A DNA stretch of 64,000 nt, from the NCBI RefSeq assembly GCF_004322855.1, contig NZ_CP036402.1, positions 744,001 through 808,000 of the forward strand. Direction: 5' to 3'. Shown here one piece after another: positions 51,061-59,594 of this stretch. The notes beneath the pieces are model-generated. The model made no database searches and was not told the origin of the DNA. It worked only from the letters and a program-made list of their open reading frames with translations. A program made the translations under genes and the position numbers. Numbering within the stretch: position 1 is the first letter of the stretch; each line of letters begins with the position of its first letter. This DNA comes from Egibacter rhizosphaerae. Its GTDB lineage: Bacteria; Actinomycetota; Nitriliruptoria; Euzebyales; Egibacteraceae.

Positions 51061-51513
51061 TCAACGCGGACCAGCCGCTGCAGCTTCCCCTTCGACCGTC
51101 AGGACTCGTTCGGTGATCTTGCCGTCCACGATGTTGAACGCGCGCAGGACGGGGGACTCGGCATCCTGCAGCGACACGATCAGGTAGACCGCGTCCGGGT
51201 AGAAGGCCAGCTCCACGTCGGTGGGCGAGGGAAAGGCTTCGGTGTGGGTGTGCGAGTGGTAGATCGCCAACAGCTCCCACCCGTGGTCGTCCATGTCGTT
51301 CATCGCGTGCAGCATCGACTTCGGATCCATGTTGTAGTACGTCATGGATCGCGCGGAGTTCGGAACGGGGTAGTGGGCCGTCACCCGCTCACCGTCGTCG
51401 GTCGCCAGCAGGCCGCAGACCTCGTATGGGGTGTCGCTGCGGGCGTGCTCGACGATCCCGTCGAAGGTCTCACGGTCGAGATCGAGCCGGCCGGACAGTT
51501 CCGCACGCGTCAC
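51061..51513 (-). CDS. mec: M67 (JAMM) metallopeptidase Mec
   Basis: 150 residues. The JAMM zinc motif is HSHTHTEAFPSPTD, with the upstream Glu in TPYEVCGLLA. Mycobacterial Mec releases cysteine from the CysO-cysteine adduct; here it may also remove the His-Arg tail of CysO. GTG 51513 has TAGGAG six bases upstream. The gap to cysO is 92 bp. Confidence 0.93.
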   Translation of the reverse strand: MTRAELSGRLDLDRETFDGIVEHARSDTPYEVCGLLATDDGERVTAHYPVPNSARSMTYYNMDPKSMLHAMNDMDDHGWELLAIYHSHTHTEAFPSPTDVELAFYPDAVYLIVSLQDAESPVLRAFNIVDGKITERVLTVEGEAAAAGPR

Positions 51514-51603
51514 CAGTCGCTCCTACCGTCGTCACCGGGTTGTCGACAAGGCTAGCCCGCGCCCCGCAGCTGGCCACGGCGACTCGCAGCCCAGGTATCG
51601 GAT

Positions 51604-51719
51604 GACCCGCAGCCGACCCCTGCCTACTCCACGACCCGCAGCCGACCCCTGCCTACTCCACGACCCGCAGCCGACCCCTGCCTACTCCACGACTCGCAGC
51701 CGACCCCTGCCGGGCCCCA
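51604..51719 (-). repeat. 29-bp tandem repeat made from the 3' end of selD
   Basis: Anchors GACCCGC/GACTCGC recur at 51604, 51633, 51662 and 51691, a period of exactly 29 bp, with almost no divergence. The copy nearest the gene contains the last codons of selD (Arg-Leu-Arg-Val-Val-Glu) and its TAG; the other copies lie beyond the stop and repeat this end, out of frame with each other. Confidence 0.9.
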
Positions 51720-52719
51720 CGTGGCCGACGACGGCCGCCTCGTGGCCCTCGCCGCGCAGCTCGGCGACGGCGTCCTCCGCCGCTTGCGGCTCGGCGCCGA
51801 ACAACAATCCCCCCGAGGTCTGCGCGTCGGCGAGCACCAGGGCGCCCTCGAGATCGACCGGCTCCTCGAGCAGCTCCCGCGCCCAGGTCAGGTTGCGCCG
51901 GGAACCCCCGGGCACGACCCCGCGGGCGGCGAGCTCGCGTATACCGGGCAGGACCGGCACCGCCCCCGATTCGACGGTCGCCTCGAGCTCGGTCCCCTCG
52001 ACCATCCGCCGCAGATGGCCGAGGAGCCCGAAGCCGGTGATGTCGGTCACGGCCGAGGCGCCGGCGGCGCTCGCGACCTCCGACGCACGCGCGTTCGAAC
52101 GCGTCATCAGCTCGATGGCTGCCCCCTCGAGGCCCGCGGGGGCGGAACCGGCCTTGATGGCGGTGGTCGCGATCCCGATCCCGAGCGGCTTGGTGAGGAC
52201 CAGGGCATCGCCGGACCGCAGCCCCTGGTTGCGCAACACACGGTCGGGATGCACCTCGCCGACGACCGCCAGCCCGTACTTGGGCTCGGGGTCGTCGACC
52301 GTGTGCCCGCCAGCGATGATCCACCCCTCGTCGCGCGCGGCCCGCGAGCCCCCCGCCAGCACCTCCCCGAGCAGCGCGGTCGGCAGCGCCTCGGTGTTCC
52401 ACCCCACGATGTTCAGCCCGAACAGCGGCCTCGCCCCCATCGCCCAGACGTCGCTGGCCGCGTTCGTCGCCGCGATCCGCCCCCACGCGAAGGCATCGTC
52501 GACGATCGGGGTGATGACATCGAGGGTCGCCACCAGCGCACGGTCAGCATCGAGCCGCCACACCGCCGCGTCGTCGGCGTGGCTCGCGCCGACCAACAGG
52601 TCGGCGTGGGCGGGGGGATCCAGGTGGCGCAGGACCTGCGCCAGCTCGCCGGGGGCGAGCTTGCAGGCTCACCCGGCGCCGTGGCTGAACTCCGTCAGGC
52701 GGAGATGCTGATCGACCAT
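51682..52719 (-). CDS. selD: Selenide, water dikinase SelD, in-frame UGA (selenocysteine) at codon 17
   Basis: 345 residues from ATG 52719. The first codons give LRLTEFSHGAG, then TGA (52669-52671), then ACKLAPGEL; every SelD has a catalytic Cys or Sec at this place in the SHGAG-C/U-x-CK motif, residue 17 in E. coli SelD as well. The rest is complete: VGASHADDAAVWRL, ATLDVITPIVDD, AATNAASDVWAMGARP, ADAQTSGGLLF. It makes selenophosphate from selenide and ATP. A strong hairpin follows the UGA at once. An annotation from the next in-frame start (about 52596) would lose the active site. No ribosome binding site stands out before the ATG. Confidence 0.93.
52635..52667 (-). other. Candidate SECIS hairpin of selD
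   Basis: On the minus strand AGCTCGCC (52661-52654) pairs perfectly with GGCGAGCT (52650-52643) across a CCC loop; an outer CCTGC/GCAGG pair (52667-52663 with 52639-52635) extends the stem. The structure starts one base after the UGA. It is strong, but the loop lacks the GGU seen in the osmC element. Confidence 0.5.
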
Positions 52720-52753
52720 GGGCGCCAGCGTAGGCGCTGGTCCGAGGGGGTGC

Positions 52754-53347
52754 TCATGGGGCCTGCCGGACGCTCCAGCGATCGAGGTCCGTCGGATCGG
52801 ACCGAGCGGCACGATCGAGGCTCGGATCCACGATCTGCGTGGCGGAGGTTGCCAAGTCGATCTGGGACTGGGCGTACAAGACCTCGGCGAACACCGTCTC
52901 GAGCACTCGGTGGGCGGCAACCCGGTCAGCGTCGGGATGCCCCCCGACCTTCTCGCGTAGACGATCGATCATGAGGCGGAAGAACTGCGCCGTCGCGTCG
53001 TGGGCATGCGATGTGATCCGCAGCTGGATGCGTCGACGGTCGTCGGCGCTGCGGACCCGTTGCACCCATCCGCGCTGCTCGAGACGGTCGATCCGACCGG
53101 TGAGCGCGGGCGTGGAGAGCCCGAGGGAGTCCGCGAGCTCGCCCATGGTCATCGGGTCGGGGTCGCGCCGGCTGATGAGGTCGATCGCGAGCATCTCGAT
53201 GCGCTGGAGGTCCTGCAATTCCCCGTACCGGCGCAGCATCTCGTCGACCGCGGCCATGATCGACCGCAAGAGGATGATCAGCTCCGCGGTGTCGTCAGTC
53301 CCCAGCGCGTCGTCATCGTGGGGATAACGGACCAGTTCCTCCTCCAC
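52754..53347 (-). CDS. MarR-family transcriptional regulator
   Basis: 197 residues. The winged helix is LQRIEMLAIDLISRRDPDP, MTMGELADSLGLSTPALTGRIDRLEQRGWVQRV and SADDRRRIQLRIT. GTG 53347 has GGGGG five bases upstream; an in-frame start at 53521 would overlap the divergent gene. A ligand-responsive dimeric repressor by family. Divergent from the duplicated membrane protein gene at 53520, its most likely target besides itself. Confidence 0.88.
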   Translation of the reverse strand: MEEELVRYPHDDDALGTDDTAELIILLRSIMAAVDEMLRRYGELQDLQRIEMLAIDLISRRDPDPMTMGELADSLGLSTPALTGRIDRLEQRGWVQRVRSADDRRRIQLRITSHAHDATAQFFRLMIDRLREKVGGHPDADRVAAHRVLETVFAEVLYAQSQIDLATSATQIVDPSLDRAARSDPTDLDRWSVRQAP

Positions 53348-53519
53348 CGTTACCCCCAACCTCTGCGTACACGTCCGGCTCTCGGTCGCAACCGACGAGA
53401 ATTGAATGTAACGAACAACGGCCGACCCGCGCAGGCCCCTGCTGCCTCGTTCTCGCCCGACCGTTAGGATCCCGGCGGTCAGGTGCACGGTACGGTCGAC
53501 CCGACGAGCGGAGGGTGGC

Positions 53520-54074
53520 ATGGCAGCGATCGGGTTGATCCCATGGCCACTTCACCAAGGGTTGGTCTACCTCGCGGGCGTCTTCGCGGTGCTCGTGCCC
53601 TTCGTCTTCGACCTGATCGACGGCGTCACGCTACCCCTGTTCGTCGCGACCGGGGTCGTGTACCTCGCGGTCGGCGTACTGTCGCGCGGACCCGCCGGGG
53701 TCGCGCAGGTCCTTCCCGCCCCGGTCCACGCCGGGTTGGTCTATCTCTTGGGCTTCTTCCTGGTCATCGCACCGTTCGCCTTCGGGTTCAGCGACGACGA
53801 GCAGGCACTACTCATCGCGGTGCTGCTGGGCCTCGGAACGTTGGTCGTGTCCTTGCTGACCAAGTTCCCCGATCAGGAGGGGCTCCGGCCAGCCGACGAG
53901 GCCGCTCCCGGGGCGGAGACGGCGGGCCCGGACCGCACAGGTGACGACCCTGCGTCCGACCCCAAGGGCGCGACGCCGTCATCCGACCCCGAGACGGGGT
54001 CCGGGGCGGGGGACACGCCGCCATCCGCGGGTGGTCGGCCGTCCGACGAGCATCCTCCGGAGGCCGAGCGCTGA
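53520..54074 (+). CDS. Membrane protein with internal duplication
   Basis: 184 residues. Four hydrophobic helices form two similar pairs: PLHQGLVYLAGVFAVLVPFVFDL and PVHAGLVYLLGFFLVIAPFAFGF each open one half. The last 65 residues are hydrophilic, rich in Pro, Asp, Gly and Ser, and presumably lie in the cytoplasm or outside. GGAGGG lies seven bases before ATG 53520. Divergent from the marR gene. Resembles small SPW-type membrane proteins; function unknown. Confidence 0.78.
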   Translation: MAAIGLIPWPLHQGLVYLAGVFAVLVPFVFDLIDGVTLPLFVATGVVYLAVGVLSRGPAGVAQVLPAPVHAGLVYLLGFFLVIAPFAFGFSDDEQALLIAVLLGLGTLVVSLLTKFPDQEGLRPADEAAPGAETAGPDRTGDDPASDPKGATPSSDPETGSGAGDTPPSAGGRPSDEHPPEAER

Positions 54075-54136
54075 GCACCGCGCACCGCGACGCCCACCCC
54101 ATCGCCGAGGGGTCGGCCCCGAACGCCCCCGCGCCC

Positions 54137-54388
54137 CTAGGCGAGGTCGATCCACGCCTCGCCCGCGCCGGGCAATCGAATCCGAGCACGACGATCGTCG
54201 TCGTCGATCCCGCCATGAACCGGTATCCCGTCGACGATCGCGTGGTCGAAACCCACCTCGCCACCCGCCGCGGTCACCTCGTCCTGGACGGCCTCGAAAA
54301 CGGACTGCGGCAGCGCCACCGAGTCGACCTCCCCGTAATCGGAGCGCGCCTGGTTGATGGCCTGGGTGGCGATCGTCGTCGCGTTCAC
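54137..54388 (-). CDS. Hypothetical protein
   Basis: 83 residues from GTG 54388 (GGGAG five bases upstream); GTG 54400 is the other choice. The sequence (NATTIATQAINQARSDYGEVDSV, then EVGFDHAIVDGIPVHGG and a charged DDDDRRARIRLPG) has no transmembrane segment and no known domain. GC3 and the ribosome binding site support coding. It is convergent with the membrane protein gene and divergent from the HD-GYP gene. Confidence 0.55.
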   Translation of the reverse strand: MNATTIATQAINQARSDYGEVDSVALPQSVFEAVQDEVTAAGGEVGFDHAIVDGIPVHGGIDDDDRRARIRLPGAGEAWIDLA

Positions 54389-54536
54389 CGGGGCTCCCAC
54401 TGTCGATCGACTGGCCCGGCACCGATCCCGTGCCGGGAGGTTCCCACGAACAGGCTAGCGAGTACCCTCAAGCAGGTGGGCCCCGGTGCCGACGGGTCGC
54501 GGCAGGCACCTGACTGATCCTGGCGGGGGAGGACCG

Positions 54537-55790
54537 ATGTACGCGTGCAGCACGGACCGGCTCGAACCCGGGATGGTCGTCGCCCGCCCACTGCTCGACG
54601 AGCGTGGGGAGATCCTGCTGCAGACGGGTACGACGCTGACCGTCGACTACATCACGCGACTGCGCCGTCGCGGGATCACCGCGGTCGAGGTCCGCGACGG
54701 ACTGGCCGACGACGTGCCGCCGGTGACCCTGATCTCCGGTCACCTGCGCACCGCGGCCACCCGCAACGTCGCCCGGGTGTTCGAGGCCGTCTCGTCGATG
54801 AGCCGCGACCTCTTCGGGCCCAACCCCCCGATCACCGGGGTGCAGCAGGCACTCGATCGGTTGGGCGACCGGCCCCTGCCCTTGCCCCCGCAGGGCACCG
54901 AGGCGGTCGTGCGGCTCTACCAGGACATCGAGCTGCTCATCGCCGAACTCCTCGACGGCGTCACGGTCGCGAGCCTCGAGTCGCTGAAGACCCACCACGG
55001 GGACACCTTCACCCATTCGGTCGACGTCGCGGTCATCAGCCTCGTCCTCGGTCACGAGGCGCGACTGCCGCACGCGCAGCTGCGCGAGCTCGGTCTCGGC
55101 GCCCTGCTGCACGACCTCGGGAAGATGTACGTCGATGAACGGGTACTGGCCAAGCCGGGCCCGCTGACCGAGGACGAGCTGAACCAGGTGCGCCAGCATC
55201 CGTCCATGGGCTTCGAGCTCGTCCGCCGGATGCCGGTCTTCAGCCTCGTCCCCGCCCACGTCGCCTACCAGCACCACGAGCGCCAGGACGGCGGGGGCTA
55301 CCCACGTGGCCTCGAAGGCAACAACCGGATCGACCGTCAGCTCCAGGAGCGCATCGATTCGCGTCGGATGCTGCTGATGGCCGAGATCGCGGCGGTGGCC
55401 GACGTCTACAGCGCGGTGACCAGTGATCGTCCGCACCGTCGCGCCTATCCCCCCGACCAGGCCATCGACCTGATGGAGGCGCACGCCGGGGCCCAGTTGA
55501 ACCGCGAGGTGGTCGAGCTACTCACCCGGAACCTGCCACGCTACCCCATCGGCCACTGGGTGGAGGTCACCGCCGGGGCCTGGAGTGGCTGGCGGGGCGT
55601 GGTCCTCGCGGTCCCCAGTTACTCGCTGAACCAGCCGGTGGTGCGCCTCCTCCTCGACGCCGCGCACGAACCGGTCGATGACGGCGTCGAGGTCGATCTC
55701 CGCGAGGACCCCCACACCCGGATCGCGTGCATGACCGAGGAGGGGCTGCCCGACCTCGCACCCGACCGCCAGCGGCTCGCCCTACGCTGA
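54537..55790 (+). CDS. HD-GYP domain protein (putative cyclic-di-GMP phosphodiesterase)
   Basis: 417 residues. After an N-terminal DUF3391-like part (LEPGMVVARPLLDERGEILLQ, LTVDYITRLRRRGITAVEV), the HD-GYP domain has THSVDVAVISL, HDLGKMYVDERVL, HHERQDGGGYPRGL and ADVYSAVTSDRPHRRAY, all needed for metal binding and c-di-GMP hydrolysis. A C-terminal extension (GWRGVVLAVPSYSLNQPVV) resembles the domain seen in other HD-GYP proteins. ATG 54537 has GGGGGAGGA just upstream. No sensory transmembrane region, so cytoplasmic. Confidence 0.92.
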   Translation: MYACSTDRLEPGMVVARPLLDERGEILLQTGTTLTVDYITRLRRRGITAVEVRDGLADDVPPVTLISGHLRTAATRNVARVFEAVSSMSRDLFGPNPPITGVQQALDRLGDRPLPLPPQGTEAVVRLYQDIELLIAELLDGVTVASLESLKTHHGDTFTHSVDVAVISLVLGHEARLPHAQLRELGLGALLHDLGKMYVDERVLAKPGPLTEDELNQVRQHPSMGFELVRRMPVFSLVPAHVAYQHHERQDGGGYPRGLEGNNRIDRQLQERIDSRRMLLMAEIAAVADVYSAVTSDRPHRRAYPPDQAIDLMEAHAGAQLNREVVELLTRNLPRYPIGHWVEVTAGAWSGWRGVVLAVPSYSLNQPVVRLLLDAAHEPVDDGVEVDLREDPHTRIACMTEEGLPDLAPDRQRLALR

Positions 55791-55915
55791 CCCTTCGCGG
55801 CGGTGGACTCGCCGCCGCCAGCAGCGGGTATGACTGCGAACGGGGCCCAGCCCCGGCGAGGGACCCCCTCGTCGGGACCACGCGCGGGGCTGCGAGCAGG
55901 CAGGAGGTGACGTCG

Positions 55916-57061
55916 GTGCGCTCATCCATTCACCTGGCGACAGTGCGCGGCATTCCGATCGGGATGGGCTGGTCACTGCTCATCATTTTCACCCTGATCG
56001 TGCTGGGGCTCTCGTTCGGGCACTTCCCGCTGACGCACCCCGACGAGCCCGTCGGCGCGTATCTCGCCGCCGGGGTGGTCACCGGCGTCCTGTTCTTCGC
56101 CTCCGTCCTCGCCCACGAGCTGGGGCACGCGCTGCTCGCGCAACGCAAGGGCGTCGATGTCGAGGGCATCACCCTGTGGCTGTTCGGCGGGGTCGCACGG
56201 TTCCGTTCCGAGCCGGCCAATGCCCGGGACGAATTGCTCATCGCCGGTGTCGGACCGCTGGTGAGCCTCGGCGCAGCCGGCGCCTTCGGCCTGCTGTGGG
56301 GCGTACTCCTCACGGCGGGCCTCGACGGCCTCGCGACCAGCGCGGTCGGCTGGCTGGCCCTCATCAACGCCGTGCTGGCGGTCTTCAACCTCGCTCCCGC
56401 GGCCCCCCTGGACGGGGGGCGCATCCTCAAGGCTGCGCTGTGGGCCCGGCACGGCGAGCGCCAGGTCGCGACCCGCCAGGCCGCGCGTGCGGGTCGCGTC
56501 TTCGGGTTCGGGCTCATGGGGCTCGGCGCGCTGTGGTTCGTGGGGTTCACCGACCCCGGTGGCCTCTGGCTCGCCCTGATCGGCTGGTTCGTCGTCACGG
56601 CGGCCCGTGGCGAGGAGCAGACCTCACGGTTGCACGGCGTTCGCGTCCGCGACGTCATGACCCTGGACCCGGTGACCGCACCCGATTGGCTGACCGTGCA
56701 GGCCTTCCTCGACGACTACGTGTTCGCGAACCGGTGCTCGACCTTCCCGCTGAAGGACTGGAGCGGCTCGCTCGCGGGGGTCGTCGCGCTCTCCGCGGTG
56801 AAGCGGGTCCCCCCGGACCAGCGGTCGGGCACGCGGGTCCGCGACATCGCGTGCCCCGTCGACCGCGTGCCCGTCGGGCATCCGGACGAGGAGCTCGCGG
56901 CCGCGCTGCCGCGGATGTCGAGCGGCTGCACGGACGGGCGCATGATCGTCAAGGAGGAGGACGAGGTCATCGGGATCGTTTCCCCGAGTGACGTGTCCCG
57001 GGTGATGCGCCTGGCCGACCTGCGCGGATCCACCGGCCAGGCCGACCCACAACCGGCCTAG
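55916..57061 (+). CDS. Site-2 protease family membrane metalloprotease with CBS domains
   Basis: 381 residues. SIHLATVRGIPIGMGWSLL opens the first transmembrane helix; HELGH (His67-His71) and PLDGGRIL hold the zinc, six hydrophobic segments in all. The C-terminal 120 residues form a CBS pair (VRDVMTLDPVTAPDWLTVQ, DGRMIVKEEDEVIGIVSPSDVSRV). SpoIVFB/Rip3-type enzymes cut membrane proteins, often anti-sigma factors, with CBS domains sensing nucleotides. GTG 55916 has AGGAGG eight bases upstream. The lycopene cyclase gene starts four bases after the stop. Confidence 0.92.
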   Translation: MRSSIHLATVRGIPIGMGWSLLIIFTLIVLGLSFGHFPLTHPDEPVGAYLAAGVVTGVLFFASVLAHELGHALLAQRKGVDVEGITLWLFGGVARFRSEPANARDELLIAGVGPLVSLGAAGAFGLLWGVLLTAGLDGLATSAVGWLALINAVLAVFNLAPAAPLDGGRILKAALWARHGERQVATRQAARAGRVFGFGLMGLGALWFVGFTDPGGLWLALIGWFVVTAARGEEQTSRLHGVRVRDVMTLDPVTAPDWLTVQAFLDDYVFANRCSTFPLKDWSGSLAGVVALSAVKRVPPDQRSGTRVRDIACPVDRVPVGHPDEELAAALPRMSSGCTDGRMIVKEEDEVIGIVSPSDVSRVMRLADLRGSTGQADPQPA

Positions 57062-57064
57062 GCG

Positions 57065-58297
57065 GTGGTGGTCGACGAGGTCGAGGTCGCCGTCGTCGGG
57101 GGCGGGCCGGCAGGCCTCGCGCTCGCGGCGGCCTGCACCGACCAGGGCATCGACACGGCGCTCGTGGCGCCGGACCGCGGGGCAGGTTGGCCACAGCGCT
57201 ACGGCGTCTGGCGCGACGAACTCATCCCCCTCGGCCTGCAGGACGTCGTCGCTCGTTTCTGGCCGGTCGCGATCGTGCAGGCGGGCACCGCGCCCCAGCG
57301 GGTCAGCCGCGGCTACGCGCTCCTCGACAACGAGGCCACCTACTCCCGCCTGTTGGCGCGGGTGCGCCGCCGGGTCGACGCCCCTGCCCGCGCCATCCGA
57401 CAGGGCCCGCGCGGGCCGAGGCTCGCGCTGGACGGCGCCCGCGAGTTGGCCGCGCGGGTGGTGGTGGATGCGACCGGGCACCGACCGGCGCTCGTGGAGC
57501 CCCGAGGCTCGGCACCGGCCTTCCAGTCCGCGTGGGGGGTCACCGCGCACGTCTCCGAACCACTGACTGAGCCGGGCGCGATGATGCTCATGGACCTTCG
57601 GGATCCCGTGCCCCTGCCCCGTGGAGCCGACCCCACGTTCCTGTACGCGATGGACACCGGCGACGGACGCTGGTTTCTGGAAGAGACCTCGCTCACCCGC
57701 CGCCGACCATTGCCGTTCGAAGTGCTCGAGGCCCGGCTGCGGGCCCGTCTGGCCGACCGCGGCCTGGAGCTTTCGCACGAAGCGGACGAGGAGCACTGTC
57801 TCATCCCCATGGGCCGGCCGATCCCTCGCCGCGATCAGCCCGTGGTCGGCTACGGCGCTGCGGCGTCGATGGTGCACCCGGCGTCCGGCTACCAGGTGGG
57901 CGAGGCACTGCGCCGGGCACCGACCGTGGCGGCCGCGCTCGCCGAGGGGCTCGCCGACCCTCACGCGAGCCCGCGCACCCTCGCGGGCGTGGGATGGGCG
58001 GCGGTCTGGCCGGAGGATCGACGGCGTCAGCGAGCCCTGCAGGACTACGGCCTGGAGGTGCTGCTCGCACTGGACCCGGAGGAGCTGCGACGATTCTTCG
58101 CCGCCTTCTTCGCCCTGCCCGAGACGACCTGGTGCGCGTACCTGTCGGGTGGCGACTCGGTCAGTGACCTGCGCCGCTCGATGCTCGCGGTGTTCCGGAG
58201 GACACCACGCCTGCGGGGCGCCCTCCTGGCGCCCGCTCGGCATGCGGAGCTCCGGCGCGCCCTGCGCTCCGGCCTCGGGATCCGGGCCCCGGGCTAG
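57065..58297 (+). CDS. Lycopene cyclase (CrtY/CrtL-type, FAD-dependent)
   Basis: 410 residues. The dinucleotide motif VAVVGGGPAGLALAAAC, RYGVWRDEL, VVVDATGHRPALV, FLYAMDTGDGRWFLEETSL and GYGAAASMVHPASGYQVGEAL are the conserved blocks of the beta/epsilon lycopene cyclase family, which closes the ends of lycopene to make carotenes. No other carotenoid genes are in the window. GTG 57065 lies three bases after the protease stop, so the two are co-transcribed. Confidence 0.9.
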   Translation: MVVDEVEVAVVGGGPAGLALAAACTDQGIDTALVAPDRGAGWPQRYGVWRDELIPLGLQDVVARFWPVAIVQAGTAPQRVSRGYALLDNEATYSRLLARVRRRVDAPARAIRQGPRGPRLALDGARELAARVVVDATGHRPALVEPRGSAPAFQSAWGVTAHVSEPLTEPGAMMLMDLRDPVPLPRGADPTFLYAMDTGDGRWFLEETSLTRRRPLPFEVLEARLRARLADRGLELSHEADEEHCLIPMGRPIPRRDQPVVGYGAAASMVHPASGYQVGEALRRAPTVAAALAEGLADPHASPRTLAGVGWAAVWPEDRRRQRALQDYGLEVLLALDPEELRRFFAAFFALPETTWCAYLSGGDSVSDLRRSMLAVFRRTPRLRGALLAPARHAELRRALRSGLGIRAPG

Positions 58298-59478
58298 AAG
58301 CGGAAGAGTGCCGCCAACGGCGGGGTGCCGGGCAGCTCGTCGGGCTCGATGGCGTAGGCCTCGCCGCCGTTGAGGAGGGTCCAGCGGGCCGCGCGATCCA
58401 CCAGGTCCTCGTCGCCGGGCTGGCGATCGTCATCGCCGGTGCGCAGGGCGTCCACGCCCACCCCGTCGGCGACTCCCCACGCACGCAGACCCTCCCCGAC
58501 CAACAGGGTCGCGACGCGCCCGGTGTGGGCGGCGCGGACGACCTCCGCGAGGTCGGCGCTCGCTCGCCCGACGGCCGCCTCGTCGCCGAACGATGCGAGC
58601 GCACGGTCGACCGGTGCCCGCAACGCCGCCGCCGCGATGGGCCACGCCGCGTCGCGGAACTCGTCGGGGCGCCGGTCCCCGGGATCACCCCCCACGCCCT
58701 CGTCGAGCACCGTGAGGGACCCGCTGATGCGCTGGAAATGGGCACGGTGCTTGTCGATACCCGCCAGCACCACCGGCGTCCGATCGCCGATCAGGCGCCG
58801 CACGCCCTGGTCGACCTGACGGAACAGCCGCTCGGTGATGACCTCCTCGAACCGCTCGTCGAAGTGGCCGTGGAACACGGCGGGATCCCCCGCGCGGCCC
58901 CCTTCGTGGGCGCTGACCTCCGGGCGCTCGGCGTCGGTCATCACCCCCTCGACCTCGGTGGGGATGCCGTGCGCCTCGAGATCGACCTCGGCGACGGTCG
59001 TCTTCGTCGCACGCAGCAGGCGCACGCTGCCTTGCGAGAGTCCGAGCACCGCGAACGCCCCCGCCATCGTCATGCCCGGCAACAACGGCGTCACGAGTGG
59101 GGCGTCCCCGACCTCGACGCGGCCCTCGACCTCGAACGCGGTCCGGTGACGCCGCGCGCCGCTCGGCCACACGTGCAGGACCTCGCCGTCGAGCACCCCC
59201 TGGCGTCCGTCACGCAGCAGCTTCTCGATGGATGCGAGCAGCCCGTCGGTGTCCTCGTCACCGCGCGCCTCCAGCGCCTCCCGGGCCTCGCGGAGCCCGT
59301 TCTTCAGCGGCGTGTCGTTCGTCGCGGCATCCACGGCGGCGCGGTCGGCGCGATGCGCAATGGTGACGACCGGGCCGTGGGCCTGCTCGACGAGCTCGCG
59401 CAGTGCGGCGCGGGTGAGCTCGTCGGGCCCCAGCGTCTCGAGGCCTGTGTCGCGCTCGCTCGTGGTCGGCTCGGTCAC
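58294..59478 (-). CDS. Bacterial archaeo-eukaryotic release factor (baeRF)-like protein
   Basis: 394 residues. PLLPGMTMAGAFAVLGLSQ and VRLLRATKTTVAEVDL are typical of the baeRF3/7-type N-terminal region; the middle has FRQVDQGVRRLIGDRTPVVLAGIDKHRAHFQRIS and the last third GRVATLLVGEGLRAWG, as in eRF1-like domains. These proteins are proposed to act at stalled ribosomes or hibernation, but few are tested. GTG 59478 has AAGGAG five bases upstream. Stop overlaps by four bases the end of the convergent cyclase gene. Confidence 0.82.
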   Translation of the reverse strand: MTEPTTSERDTGLETLGPDELTRAALRELVEQAHGPVVTIAHRADRAAVDAATNDTPLKNGLREAREALEARGDEDTDGLLASIEKLLRDGRQGVLDGEVLHVWPSGARRHRTAFEVEGRVEVGDAPLVTPLLPGMTMAGAFAVLGLSQGSVRLLRATKTTVAEVDLEAHGIPTEVEGVMTDAERPEVSAHEGGRAGDPAVFHGHFDERFEEVITERLFRQVDQGVRRLIGDRTPVVLAGIDKHRAHFQRISGSLTVLDEGVGGDPGDRRPDEFRDAAWPIAAAALRAPVDRALASFGDEAAVGRASADLAEVVRAAHTGRVATLLVGEGLRAWGVADGVGVDALRTGDDDRQPGDEDLVDRAARWTLLNGGEAYAIEPDELPGTPPLAALFRF

Positions 59479-59594
59479 GCTGGCTCCTTGTCGACGCGGA
59501 CGACAGCCACGGGATCGGTCCACCGCGGCGGGCCGTATCTCGCCCGCCCTGACGATCCCCGGGGGGAGAAGGGGTGACACCTTCCCGGTGACGC

